From the NCBI GenBank assembly GCA_030141605.1, contig JAQGDQ010000169.1, forward strand, positions 250,001 through 308,500: 58,500 nt of DNA. The letters run 5' to 3'. Of the stretch, positions 16,201 through 30,400 are shown in pieces. Positions within the stretch are counted from its first letter, which is position 1. Each line of letters begins with the position of its first letter. This stretch comes from Tubiluchus corallicola. Lineage: Eukaryota; Priapulida; Priapulimorpha; Priapulimorphida; Tubiluchidae. Made by a program: the position numbers and the translations under genes. The notes below the pieces were generated by a model. The model was given only the letters and a program-made list of their open reading frames with translations, ran no database searches and was not told the DNA's origin.

Positions 16201-19200
16201 ATGAATATTTTCTTTTCTTTGTGGCTCCTTTTACTGTGTAATAAACAGAGGTGTTGATTTCTTGGGTATAAAATTTGCTATGATATCATACAAACAGAAT
16301 TGGGATCATTTGAGATATAAAGGTTGCCTAGCGTTAAGGAACTACTTTTTTTTAGAAGACTAATGTTATCGCATGAGCTTCATAAAAACTCTGAAGCACT
16401 GTTAGTGCAGCATATTGCATAGAAAACAAAATGACCAAGGTTTTTCTGACAAGTTTAGGTGTTCCTCATATGTAATGGTAAAATCAACAGTTTTTTTAGT
16501 TTATACAAGAGGAAGAAACAGGGCAAACTCTGCGTGGTTCCCCTTTGTACATGGCACCTGAGATGCTACTAAAACAGGAATATGATGCCAGGGTTGACTT
16601 ATGGTCTGTTGGAGTGATTATGTATGGTAATATTTTTTCTGTATATTAATTTGATAGTCAGGGTTTGACATGTTTTATTTAATATGTACATGTAACAATA
16701 TGACTTTACAACATACAAATAATAGTACACGTGTATTTGGCATAGTGGATAAGTATAGGCTTGGCATTGACAAGTGTAAATTGGTCTCTAACAGATCTGT
16801 TTAGTTTTTTATTATCCTGTTATTTTACGCTGTTGCAGAATGCTTATTTGGAAAAGCGCCATATGCATCCAAAAGCTGGGTGGAATTAGCAGAGAAAATT
16901 AAAAATCCTAGTCCTGTTGAAGTAAGTTTTTATCATCTTATATCTGATTACCAGTGATTACTATTCAATTTGGTAAACATCTTTTGAAAGTATTTATCTC
17001 TGAAGTTTAACAATATATAGTTTTCTTTCTGTTCCGTCTACAAAATTTTCTTTCTCTTTCTCTGAAAGTTATATTTGATATTCTAGATACCATTTGGTGT
17101 GGAAATTTCAGCTAGCTGTCGTGATTTGTTACTGCGATTATTAGAAAGAGATCCTAGGCAACGAATAACGTTTGATGACTTCTTTGCTCACCCTTTTCCT
17201 GACTTGGATCATGCTCCTTCAGCAGAGTGTATGCCAAAAGCTGTAAGTCAGAAATCATAATAAAAGTGCTGCTTGTACCTCTCTGGACGTACCTTGCATA
17301 TTTGAATTGGTGCAAGTTACTAGTAAGGGCCCCCAAATTACACTGCTTTAATTCTGATAAAATGGGGCAGTGTCTCCTGAACGTACCTTGCATTTTTGGT
17401 TTTGTGAACTTACTTGAAAAGGACGTCGGTTTATATTGATTCCCATTTCTTATGAACAGATCTTGTCTCATTACTCATAAGGCATTATTACTAGCACTGT
17501 TTACAGCATTAACGTTAGTGTGCCCAGAAATTATGACGGCAGTGCTAAGTAAATGTTGTAAGTAAGCAGTTAAGAAGATTCTTGTTAACTGCAAGAATTC
17601 ATGTTTCATTATACGTATTTATTTATTTTTTAACATCTGTTTACAACTGGAAGGGCAAAGGAAATAGCTGAATTTTTATGTGTGATTGCGTGAAAGTTAG
17701 GCAGCACCTTAGTAAGTTGGTTAGTATGTGGATAGCAATTGCGGGCACACTGCTTCTGCTTTCAACTCATTAAAGCAGGTTGTATACACATCTGTACTTG
17801 GTTCAAAATTAACACATCAGTCAGTTTATGATCTCATGTTAAAGGATTATCCTTGATAGTGAATTAGGTGCCAGCTTATCATAGTCATTTAATATTAGTA
17901 GTAACCTGTGTAAAATTAAATGCTGGATTTCAGCTTCTGTTTATGATATGCTGAAATGTTTAAATAGGGTATGGTGCACTAGATTTGTCCCAGTTTTACC
18001 ACAGCCTTGACAATCTCAAAATAAAAACGGTAGCAAGTTTAAGATTCAAAAATAATTAATGGTCCTTCAGCAAAATTAAATGTGAGCACATAAAATGTAC
18101 ATCACATTGTTTGATGACACTTTAGATTAATGATGCATTATCACTTGTCAAGCATCAGTAGTGATGTCTTTCTTTAACTTATTATACTGAGCTGTTTGTA
18201 GCCTTTTTTGCAAATAACTTTTCCCAGAACAAAAGTTTTAGTGAAAACCATTTCTTTTGAGTTTTTGAGTCTATGGATTAATACTAAGAGGGCTTATTTG
18301 CCTGAAGAGTTTTGTTTCACTAAACCAAGTATGCTTAACTGTTTTATGTGCTCAAAATGTTCAAGCTTATTATTATTTGTGCAGCCTTGCCGTGCTGGTT
18401 TGATTGCAGTACATTAATTATTGTCATGTTTGTTTAATAAGAACTGCTATGGAAATGAGTCCTTTGTGTTTAGTTTAAGTTTGCATTGCCCAGTGATGTT
18501 ATCGTTATTCTATAGCTAAACCCATTAGTAGATAAAATGCCCAAGAAACATTACAGAATTCCCTTAAAGTTGCGCTGCTAGAGTCTGTTTTTTCATTCGT
18601 ATTTAGTCTTAATTTAATGCTAATGGCAAATTAATGGCATAATCAATGGATACTTTTGCTTAGAAAGAGCATGTTTCTTAGATGTTATGATTGAAAAGTA
18701 ACTTTATTTATTAAAATGACGCATTTGCATTACGTCAGTATTAACACAACAACATTAGAAACACAGTATTGACATTTGCTATACCCTGTCGCTTAGTTTT
18801 CTCTACCCTTATTGTATTCATTAGTGCACCAATGTACTGCAGCTCAACTCAAAAATAAATCAATGCTGGAACTTGTAGCTAAGGCAACTCATATTTAATT
18901 TTAGGTTCATCTTGTCACAAATGCTGTAGAAAAGGACCGTCTAGGTGACACTCATGCTGCTATACGACTTTATTGTCAAGCCTTAGACTTCTTTGTTCCT
19001 GCAATTCAATGCAAGTAAAAAAATTCAGTTTTTTTTATTTATAGTACTGGTGTGTACTGTATACACTGACTTATTCTTAATTATAATGTTAAACCAATCT
19101 GCAAAATTAGTTTTTCTCTACGTGAAATTTAATTTGCTTAGTAGAATAAGCAGCATAATTTGAAGTTTTGCTGTTCAGATTAGAAACATCTTTTCATGGA

Positions 19201-22200
19201 GATATGCAAATGTAATGAGCTTTAAAATGTCTGAAACTTGTCACACTACAGGCTAAGTGTGATGGATGATACGATTAATAGTCGCAGAGAACAAGGCATG
19301 CAGTAAAGTTGTTGCTTGCATGATGAAATACTTGTGCTTCTCTTATACTTGTTTAAACAAGACTCACTGTTTTTCAAGTATTTGTCACAAATAAGCCACC
19401 TGACATTGAGATAAAGTGTTTAATTAAATTACTCTGTATACTCAATAGCAGAACCAGATTTCCTCTAGAGAATTTTATAAAAGCTGCGTGGTTAATTTCA
19501 GCTAAGAAATGTCGGATTTTATGAACTTGTGATTGTGCTGTAGTGAGAGGATATTGAAAAGCTCAGATGTCAACTGTGGAAGAACTGCTATGATTGTTTC
19601 ATTGGGTGGTGATGCTAGCTGAATTTAAAGCCATTGGACACTCATACTAGTGTATTTTTTCCTACTTAATGACTACTCCCTGCCACAGTTTGTCTAAGTA
19701 CTAAGTATGGCGCTATCTGGAAAGAAACAACACAGCGGTTGACACACATGATTGTTAAGTTTCGTTGATCTGATTTTGCAGTGTCATAAGTCTAAAAAGG
19801 TTGCAGCCTACCCCCAAAATAATTTTATTTAATTTTCGATTTTTGCAGATGAGCCAGATCAGAAAAAGCGAGAATTGTTAAGGAGCAAGGTTCAGCAGTA
19901 TGTTTCAAGGGCAGAGGAGTTGAAAGAGTTATTAGTGCCCAAAAAACAACTTAACTCAGGAATTAGCAGTGATAGTGCAGTCAGCAAACAAGATCTAGGT
20001 GCAATTTCATTGTTTTTAACGACTATAAATTTTTATTTTCTTGTCAATATTTAATTGTTTTAAGTTGCTAGCTAATTGCATATCTAAATTTCTACTTATT
20101 GTGCTCATTCTTGAGCTGTGCAAATTTTTTAGAACTAGTATTTAGTGTAAGCTGATTAGTATTCGTCAATTTCAGAAGTCACTATTTTTATTCTATTTGA
20201 ATTTTAGAAGCGTCTTTCTATTAATGATAATAAGCATCTAATTCATCTGAATAAATATTGTAATTGAATTTCATGTTTAACCGTGACCTTGGCTCTTAGG
20301 GCCACAACTATCTCACTTAATTCTCTTCCTTTTTAATACTGTGAGTCCTCAAACTTTTACTGACTAAGTCCTTACTATATTTCGAGTTGTAGGCTTCTGG
20401 CAGTCATTTATTAGTTGACTAACATTACTCCTATAAACTGAAGCTTAGAAAATGACTCATAAGCTTACAATAGATGGCTAGTATAAATATAAGATTTTTT
20501 TATAGTTTGTATGTACTATATTGTTTTGATTAGTTAAACTTCATTGTCGTACCACTGGTGATATTTTCTAAACTGATTTGCACAAGTTTCTTTTCTTTTG
20601 TGTTTAGTAAGGTTTGTGTTATTTCGATATTTATTATAAGCTATGTTTTTGGTATTTCAGAAGTTATAACAAGTGAAGATGTTAAGATAGCTGCTGCCTT
20701 AAAATTAATTGAGATTGCTGAATATAAGGTAACAGATCTTGCGATGTTGTTAAATGTAGTAGCAAATCTCAACGATTGATTTTTTGCTTTTTAATAGGAA
20801 AATGTGCATTTTCTATTTTTATTATTTGAAATACATCATGCAATTGGTACACAGTATTATTTATGGTAAAACCATTAATACTGTAGTTGACATATGGTGA
20901 ACGTTAATTGTTTAACTTACCCTAAGTTTGCATTTTGGTAACATTTTTATCCTTATCTTTCAGCTTATGCAAATGTAGTTGTGTATCCATGTAAATTTAG
21001 TATAAGTTGCATACCATACTTGTAGTCAAGCAATAGCTATAAAAAAAACTAGTTTTGGAAAGAAAAATGGATCTACCTTTTTGTTAAAATTGGACTAGCG
21101 GAGCCATTGAGTGGCTATTACTATTAATTTTTTGTTTGTTTTTTTACAGTAGTTGCAGTGACTTTTTAAAATTTATTGATTTTCTGTTGTGTTCAAATTT
21201 GGTTTGCTTTGTTGTGAACTTAGTTGTAAAAACTGTAAAACAGTTATTGCTAAATGAACAAAAATGTAAGTTTAAATATGTAACTCTTTTATTGTTATTC
21301 ATTAGATAAGTCATTTAAAAGTTCTAGTATTATTATGAAGCTATTCTCTGTGGTACAACTACAGTGGTGCACGTACAACAGCAACTGTACAAATTCTACA
21401 TTTCAGTATCTGTAAATCAGCATCTGTTTGTGGAATATGTGCAAAGAGTGCCTTTTTTATGAAAACTGAAACTTACTGTAGTAGTTTATAATTTTAATTT
21501 TAGGATAAACACGAAAAGTATGAAGAAGCACTGGAAAAGTATGAGATGGCCTTAGGTGCCCTTCTACCTATTCTAGCAGCTCAAGAACCTGGTTCTAAAA
21601 AAGATGTTATAGTTCACTTTGTAAGTCGTCTAAGATTCTTTTTTTGTATACTACAAAAGGTTCCTTATTTGAATAATTTTTTTTATGTTCTTGGTTGTAC
21701 ATTCAAGTAAGTTCTTAATTGCGTATTATTAGTTATTGCTTCTTTTGGAAGATACTCCCAGGTGCTCTCGTCACTGGTTTCTAATTGCCCGAGAGTCTAT
21801 TTGTAGTATTCATCCTTCTGTTTAATCTGTTGCTCCTCATATTCTAACACTGGACAGTCATAGATGTACAACAGCTGTTTGTAAATCCAGTTTTTTCCCT
21901 CAGTTTCTCTACCAGGAAATTGTTTCCATAAAAACTACACTCTCACCTGACTCAAAAATAACATCTACAGATTTCTCGTACCACTAGCTAATTAGTTATA
22001 TGAGTTTTAAGCAGTAATTTTTTAAAATAACAATAGGTGCACCAAATTACATTAGACAGATGCGTGTATTGATTTTTTAAGATTATTTTCAAACTGCCTG
22101 GATTCCAGCAGTTTAACCTGAAGCTGCTAGTCCAATTAATTTTTTTCCCCAATGCCTTTTTGTGATCACTTTTCTTGAAAATGTGTAATTTTTCATGTTT

Positions 22201-22748
22201 TGCAGGTCGATAAATGGATGTCTAGAGGAGAAACTATAAAATCTTATTTAGAGTTTAGGAAATTGGAAATACAGAAGGATAAGTTTGACTATGATTTGCA
22301 GGATAATTTAACTGATTCATTTTTTTCTAGTAAGTCTTTCTTTCCTCTTTTACAACTTATACTTATGTTCTATAACAATAGAATCTTGAATAGATTTTGG
22401 GATTTTTGAAGATATCATAAATTGTAACTACAAAGAAGTGCATTTTAAAACATTTAAAAGAGTGAGAATCAAAGTAGCTCATATTCCTTTGTTTAATGTT
22501 CGTTTAATGATTTTTACATTATAGTTTTTGTACAGCTAACTGTGTCTTATGTATTTATCTGCACATTTTAGTTTTATAATGCTGTTTAACACTGATACTG
22601 TTGCGATTCTTGACAGAATTTTTTAATTTAATAAGTGTATTTTGTAAAAAATGTTGATTCTTTACTTTTTCTATGACAAACTTCTAGTATTTCAATAAAA
22701 ATAATTCAAATTTTTGTTTCAGAAAACCCTCAGTGTGTTATCCAGTAA
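13266..22748 (+). CDS. ULK3: ULK3-like serine/threonine kinase with two MIT domains
   Basis: Thirteen exons with consistent phases encode 479 residues, close to vertebrate ULK3 in length: 13266-13364, 14445-14585, 14891-15011, 15761-15882, 16500-16626, 16839-16921, 17087-17242, 18905-19010, 19849-19998, 20661-20728, 21504-21620, 22206-22329, 22723-22748. Kinase domain about 14-273: P-loop GSGTYATV 20-27, Lys43 in VAIK, Glu61 in helix C, catalytic loop HMDLKPQN 134-141, DFG 156-158 and GSPLYMAPE ending at 182. The HRD arginine is replaced by Met135; ULK3 proteins are known to have a hydrophobic residue here. MIT-type helices follow at about 284-350 (containing ALDFFVPAI) and 370-455. In vertebrates ULK3 phosphorylates GLI factors in Hedgehog signalling, has been linked to autophagy in senescence, and acts with ESCRT-III in the abscission checkpoint through its MIT domains. 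Intron 8 uses a GC donor (GCAAGT at 19011); the GT four bases downstream would put a stop at the start of exon 9. Confidence 0.95.
21715..21975 (-). pseudogene. Antisense coding-like fragment in ULK3 intron 11
   Basis: The minus strand has an open segment of about 46 codons, including [20 protein letters not shown], then one TAG, then about 24 more open codons in the same frame. Composition is protein-like and unlike the AT-rich intron around it. I do not recognise the family. It could be a decayed transposon or retrocopy fragment. Confidence 0.3.
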
Positions 22749-23039
22749 TATTTGGTAATTTTATGCTACTCTGACTGTGATACGATCATGTCTTCAAAAT
22801 ACGTGTGACATTGTGGTGCCACTAGTCATCAGTGATTTGCCTCAACTATGTTGTTGTTTGTGAATTTTACATAAATTCAATTTAGTAATGTGTGAGACCA
22901 ACAATTTATTATTTTTACTTTATTATGTACCGAGATTTGCTATAATATCTCTTGTGAATGTTAAAGGGGATATTATGCTGCAGTTCTTAAAACAGTATTG
23001 CGCTTTGATGCACATACATTTCAGATAAAAATGATCATC

Positions 23040-23135
23040 ATTAATATAGAAATATATATAGTATATATACATATAGTGTAGAAATATATATAGTATATAT
23101 ACATATAGTATAGAAATATATATAGTATATATTTC
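23040..23135. repeat. Short tandem repeat, three copies of about 34 bp
   Basis: Three near-identical units built on TATAGAAATATATATAGTATATATACA, downstream of the ULK3 stop and probably in its 3' UTR. Confidence 0.8.
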
Positions 23136-23918
23136 TGGGTCTGGTTCTACTTTCAAGTCTTTTTCTATTCTCTTTAAATTACAAAGCTCTTTTCTAAAAC
23201 ATCAAGTGTTTGTCAGCTATACGTAAGGCTTGTTAGTTATTGTTACTTTAGCAAAAGTGATGTATATTGGAAATTTAGGACAGTGTTAATAATCTTGTAC
23301 CACTGTGGTGAAAAAGTATAAATTTCGTTTTTGTTGTCTGTAATTAGTTCATTTTCAATGTATTTATATTATGTGGTGTATTGCTGAAGGCTCAGTATAA
23401 CTAAATAATCCAGTTCTATTTACTGTCAAGCTAGTAACTATTTACTATCAATAATGATATTGCCATTACCTTCCTTTGTGTTAGTGTTATTATACTAAAT
23501 ATTTAGACATCTGTACTTCATGAATGGTATGTGTATGTCTCACAGTAAGAGTCATTTCAAATATTATGATTTGTGTCACAGATACTGATGTAAACAAGTA
23601 ATGGAGAATATTCTTTTTATGCTATTGCTGCTTGCATTATGTGAACAAACACTGTGTCAGCAAATATTGCATCGTGTATGGTTGTCTGATGCATAGTTAG
23701 CAGAATTCTTAGGATGACATGCAGAATTAAATAGTCTGCAGTCTAATATATTGTATACTTTGTTTTATTTTGTATTTATATATGTTTTTGTCTATGTGAT
23801 ATAAGTTGATTTTTATAAACAGAAATGATCAATTTACAAATGTTAATTTTGCCATATTTTCAAATTTCAAATGTTATTTATTTCCATTTGTATTGCTATG
23901 TCAAGATGGTGAGCTTCA

Positions 23919-23924
23919 ATAAAT
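23919..23924 (+). terminator. Candidate poly(A) signal of the ULK3-like gene
   Basis: AATAAA about 1.17 kb after the stop. If used, the 3' UTR is long and includes the tandem repeat at 23.04-23.13 kb. Confidence 0.35.
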
Positions 23925-23929
23925 ACAAC

Positions 23930-26900
23930 CAGTAGTAAGAATTCATTTTCTGGTTAAGCTATTTTTTCATTAGCTTGACAAATTAAGTATCCATGATCTG
24001 TTTCATTTGAGCATTGCACAGATCAATGATAGTTAACGCCTTCAAAATAACGTTAGTTTACTATTGTTAACTTCATGTTATACAACCTTTTCTGTTGGTA
24101 GAAAAAACTTGCTTAATTTCTTCTTTGGCAGTGGAGTTTAGTCAGAATATATTAGCTTATTCTTGGGTGATGCATGTAAAATTCCTTTGCAAGTATCCAA
24201 AGATTTTTTTAAAAGGTTATAATTACTACTGTTGTATCTTACACAGAATTGCTACAGTGATACAGTCATAAATGCATGATAAGCGATTTTATCAGATATG
24301 ATAAGATGAACTTTAGTAACATTAGCCATGAGGCTATTTTCTGGCAATGAACTAAAGCTACAAAACAAAACAAAACAAATAATGATACAGTGAACAATTA
24401 GATCCACAGTACCATCTATTATAGTGGCAAAATTGGCAGTTACACGAGTTAACATAGAATGAAGGCAAATTGGTTCATGATATCTATAATTTGCCTCTAT
24501 TATTATAATGACAAAATCGGGCAATAACATGACTTGCGGTAATTCTTCAGAATATCTAGTTAAGTCTAGGATTTGAGCAGTCCAACTTATCTGATATCAG
24601 CATATTTGCATAAAATACATTTACACGAAGGACCTTTCCATTTCTTTTACAAAACCAGCTGTACTGTTCATATTCATCGACATCTCATTCCACAGAACTG
24701 GATCAGAGTACGCAGTTGACTTTTTGCCAAATTTAATAGCATCATATCGACAAATGGTCATCTAGTTTATTATCAAATTTCTTTTCACGTTTATAGTATT
24801 TTCTTAAACAGTTCACATATGAAAGATGGCGCAAGACCATTTACTGCGTTAAATACTCATTCAATACATATAACCCTAACACTCTTTCCTGAATACATTC
24901 TAGGTTTTTTGTATCATTTTCTCTGCAAAAACGCCTTACAACTGCATATTAAAATGCGATTTAGATATAGTCAATAAAATTTAGATTTTTTTTTCGATAT
25001 AGTCATCTAATTGTTTTTATGCAAAAAGTTAGTTAATCTTAAATGCATTTAGTTGCTTCGAGACTTTTTTGCATTGATTATTATAATTATATGATTGGAA
25101 ACGCTTAAGTTAGTGTCTATGTATGCACCATTTAACTTCATGCGTGACATAGATCAATTTAGTTGGCTTCAGTTTACGATCACAAATGTCAATCACGTTT
25201 CTACCAACAATCAATGTTTGAAACTTATCAGAATTTGCTTTTGGAGAAACCTAGTTTAAAATGGAATAGCAAGTTAGTTATAACGATTAATAAGCGTGTT
25301 TTCAAATTTCCGAAACTTTACTCAGAAGTTTGGTTAACTTTTACATGTACTCATATGTGATATATTTTTCAGAGAAAACTCACTTGCATTCACAGCAATG
25401 CGAAATAATCAATATTTGTAATCACTAGGTGAGGTGTAAAGTTTAATTTCATAATAATATATGGTCTCTACAACGTATGTTGAAATATCTTTGTCACTAT
25501 AAATATTTACAAGTATTGTTCAATTTAAGCATAGTGATTTTGATTTTTAATTACTGCTCAAAAGCCAACGCCTTGTGTATTATCGAATGCATTTAAGCTT
25601 TTAGCCCATTTAAGTTAGTGGATGGTAAGCCTACAATTTGCAGACATATGGCTAAGTCACTTTCCTCGTGTTTCAATACTGAGTCACTTTTACTGATGGC
25701 AGGATATATTAATAATACGAAACATACATGTCAAATGATTTGCCATTATTTCTGCAAAAGCTTAAGTATTAGTTTTTATACTGTTCAGGCAAGTGAAATA
25801 ACTATTTAAGTTACTAAAATCGAAGGTTATTTCTGAGCCATTTCCATTCTCCAACTCCCTGTATCGACTCTTCTCTGGTTGCTGAGTTCCTTCTTGTAAG
25901 CATTTCCTAATGGCAAACTTGGTAAGTGAACCATTAAAGGTTTTTTCTAAAGGCAGAAGTGTTTGTTGTGTTATACTCAGGTCCTTTTCCAATGACAGAA
26001 AAGCCTATTGTATTTTAGCATTATATAGATTAATTTGATAATTATTAATTTTGAAAGATTTGAGGTTATTGGCTCAAGCAAACTGCAACAAACAAGAAAG
26101 GATTAAGACAGCAAAAGTTCCAATTCAATAATAAACCATACACAGAGCACTTGTGGACATTAATACTAGAAATAGATGCACTGTAAAACGTTTTGAACCA
26201 ATGCAGTTTTTATAATTGTGACTTCTGACAATCGTGATTTGTAAATCGTGTCATGAAATTTGTTTTAAACTGCTACTACCGTTTTGAAAGCTTTTAACCG
26301 GCTAAGTTAACTTCTTCAACTTGCAATGTGGATGATTTTCGGCACTAAGCTTAATTTCATAATTTCTTAATATTGTTTTTTATCAAGAGCTTTGAAGCCT
26401 TTCACGAATTTAGACAGTTTGTTATTGAAAAAAAACTGCATTTAATGCTGTCACTTAAAACGTGGTTTTGTGGTCATTTCCTAGTTGTTCTTAAAACAAA
26501 ACTTGGAGTTTCCCTTTATAAAACTTTTCAGTTCCGTTTGTTTTGCGGCAGAGCAGTTTCCCATTTATGTTTGCTAGATTACCTAGCGGTTAGTTGCATT
26601 TACTCTGCCCCCGATTTCAACTAATTTAGGTCTTTGCCCAATAATTTGAGGTTGACAAACGTCAACTGACCATCGTGAAAAATTGGATTAAATAATTTGA
26701 TTACTCTCGAAGAGTAGATAGTTTGCTCCGAGTCAATAGGCGAGCGTAGGAGAGAAATGGTGACAATTTATCAACAATGAATGAAATTTCTAGAGTGGGA
26801 AGCAAAACGGCATTGGCAAGACTGCAAGTTGAGCTTAAACCATAAACCATTTTCATGTATGATCATTTGAGCATGCCACATACACTTGTAGTAATAAGAA

Positions 26901-27415
26901 GCAAACACTGTATAATATTCAACGTGACGTAGCTGTCTTCTCGGGGAAGCTATATGAAAAATTAATAATAAGTGCGTCCAGCTGCGTGTTTATACGTGAT
27001 TCCCGTGGACTGAAGGGACAATCGTCCTTGGCTTCTACGCGTAACAGCTTCACTTGCCCGAGAATCCGGAGCCGCGCAGTTCAAAGGAGCTGAACGCGTT
27101 AAACCAGCTGGAATAATCCACTCTTTGTGTATATTCGCTGTAAAGTTATCAGGATATTTGGCTAAATGATTCGAAATGGACATGTGTAAATCAATAAATA
27201 TAACATGAAGAGTATGTTAAAAAGTCATCTCCGTAGTTGTGTTTGTTAACATTATAGGCGTGCGTTCTTCCTATTTTTGGTGTGCTTTGTGATATATGTC
27301 CTTTTCGTGCTGAATATTATCGCGATTTTTTTATACCTCAGCTGACGAATTCGTGGTAACGATGGCTGGCATTTTGAATACTTAATAGTTTTAACAGCTA
27401 TAAAGTGTCTAGCAG
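23930..27415. other. Intergenic, no gene recognised
   Basis: AT-rich, short frames only. One patch near 26930-27130 is clearly richer in G+C and CpG and has a 73-codon open frame on the minus strand (26962-27183), with no recognisable domain or splice context. Confidence 0.4.
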
Positions 27416-27424
27416 CGTGTTACA

Positions 27425-30400
27425 ACTAATGGTGTAATAGTCCGTTAATGTAATATAAAATTAAAAAATCAACTCATAATGTAATAAAAATCAAAACATT
27501 TAATGTAAAAACTAAGCGATAACTTAATAAAAAACTAACGCATAATGTAAGACTACCAAACTGATAATGTAATAACAAAAATTATAACCGATAATGTAAT
27601 AACATAATGTAATAGCTAGCTGTATTAATGTTATTTGGTACCAGGGGTGAAGTGCTGTGGGAATAGCGTGGAAAAATTAGGTGTCAGCATAACCAGGGTT
27701 TGCATGAAAATGGCTTCACGTGCCAGATATAAACATCAGGGAGTTTAGAGTAAGGTAACATTGTTGATTTTGTATTATCATAGTCTTCTTAGGTGACATT
27801 GATACCCATTACCTAAATTATTTAATCCCGTTATAAAAGAAACTTATCTAGAAAAATATTAGTAACATTGATTAGAATCAAATTATCACGGCAAATTAAC
27901 ATATAGGATAGGTCATACTCGTCGTAAAAAGTTCCCTCACGAGTTTTACAGAAAAGCCAAAAGAGAATTTGCGTGAAATCGGGAAAGTTCAGAATCAGAT
28001 AAAAACAGTATCTATATTAGTGATGCTCAGTGCGACATGCATATAGTTTAGGTCACGTATCAGTTTTTCACCATTCTTTTTATGAATTTTAGGTTAACTC
28101 ATTTTAGTTAAAACGGAAGTAATCGGAAGTAATCGATCCTGAAGTAATTTCGATATTTCCGTATCGAAGGTAATATCAACACTTTCGATGCAGAATTCTA
28201 TCGAATGTACCGTATTACGAGTGTTATTATTATGGTTGCAAATGTACACATTTAAATGTCGTCTGTTAGTCGCAAAACGGTTTGGCATTCACTTCAGAAT
28301 TTTTGCACTTAATTGCAAGGACACCTCTTGATATTCAAAGGCCTCCTCTATCTGTTGTGCAAAATGTTATTGCTCACCATTGTGTGCTATCTAGTTTTTG
28401 TACAGCCATAGTGTAAGCGACCGCAGATACCCTGCTTCGAAATTACAAGTTGATAAATGCGATAACTGAAGTTGGTATGGCATATTTTTAATAGGTTGAC
28501 ATGTTCAAAGAATTAATGTTATTCGTTCAAAAAACCAAAGTATTTAAATTTGTGTGATTGGCAATATTTTGAAATAGTAGGTAAGATATTTGTGCTTAAA
28601 TTAAAGCGTTTGTTTGTAAAAAAGCATCATTGTGCTTATGTACTTCCATGTACAAAATTATTTTGGAACGGCAAAGGTCCCCGGGGGACTTGTTGCCTCG
28701 TGGTGTGGGGCAAAACGTCCCTCTGCTAAAATTAACTAGTTTCAACCCTACATCGAAACAAAACAGTCAGTGAACCTAATATCTTGTAGATTAGCTATAT
28801 ATTACATAACAACACCTTGCGAAAATTACAAGTCAACGCATTAGATATGGCCTCAGTAGGCTCTGAAACCTAAAGGGCCTGCGGCTTCCACCTTACCCTA
28901 ATTAACATGAAGATGCTGTAAAATGCTTACAGAAGTTTAATGGGATTTACTAATTTACATCAAAATAGCTGTGTTTACTCAGCTATCTGCATAAGCAACA
29001 TTGTACAGGAATTCAAAAAATTGTCTTAACTTGTTTGAAAGCTGAAGCCTCAGGTTTTCTGTTTCCTGTCGGGACTGGAGTATTCGAATGAGGTATATTT
29101 AATGATGAATATGGATAAACTGCATTGACACTTAAATCTATTATAACACTTTCATTTCCAATATAACTATGATGTGCAGTCGAATGTTTAACTTCCTATT
29201 ATATGAAAAAATGTTTTATTAAATATACAATTTTACCATTTGCATTAAATTTTGCGTTGTTTCGATATGTACATCAGTCTATCTACTCAGACACTGTCAA
29301 ATGTTCATTGAAAATCACTGCAAACTGCTAAAACCAGGCAAATGTTGTCATAAATTATCGCACTAATGCCACTAAATATCTATTGGTTTTAGGATTTTTA
29401 GTACGAAGAAATTGACAAAGGACGAAAGCTTGAAGGGCCCGCGTAAATTTTTCTTTAGGTGCAAAGATCATTTTAGACAGGCTTCATGGCCACACCCCTA
29501 AATTTAAACACAAATTTAGCAATTGAAGACCAAAAACCTTAGATGTCTTCTGCTGCTTATTCAAGTTTCCTCTGTAGTTGCTACAAGTTTAGACATTAGG
29601 TCATGACAAAAATTTATTATTTACAGCATTGCTAGCATTATTGAAAACATTCAGTAAGTTATCCACGACTGATTATTTCCATCTTTTGTCAAAATCTGTA
29701 TTTATGATATAGGTCTCCACTTAAAAAATGTCTACATAAAATATCACAAATGTTCTTTTCTCAGTGTGAACTGCCACATTTATCTCTAGCACGCAGATGT
29801 CTGTGGTTTTATTCAGACAAAAGATCTTTTTGTATCACTTCCAAAATTCGCTGGAGAGAGAGTTCTCATAAAAATCATTTATCTGCAGATTTCTGAAGCT
29901 CAGAAGCTCTCTTTGAGCAGAATTACCGAATTCAAGCGAAACGGACCTACCTATCTACCTACTCACCCACCTACCTACCTACCTACCTACCTACCTACTT
30001 ACCTGCCTACCTGCCTGTCTGCCTAACTACCTACCTACCTATATACATACATACATACACACATACATACATATATATATATATACCTATATATAGGTAT
30101 GTATGTATGTATGTAGGTAGGTAGGTAGGTAGATAGGTAGGTATATTTATATACGTATATGTATGTAGCAGGTAAGTATATTTATGCGTATATATATATA
30201 TATATAAATATATATATTTATTTATTATTATATATTTATATATTATATATTTATTATATATATATTTATTATATATATATATATTTATATATATATATAT
30301 ATATATATAATAAATATGCGTTAGTTTTTCATGGCATTATTAATTAATTTTGTTACATTACTCGGTTATTTATTACATTATGCATGACTTTTTTATAATA

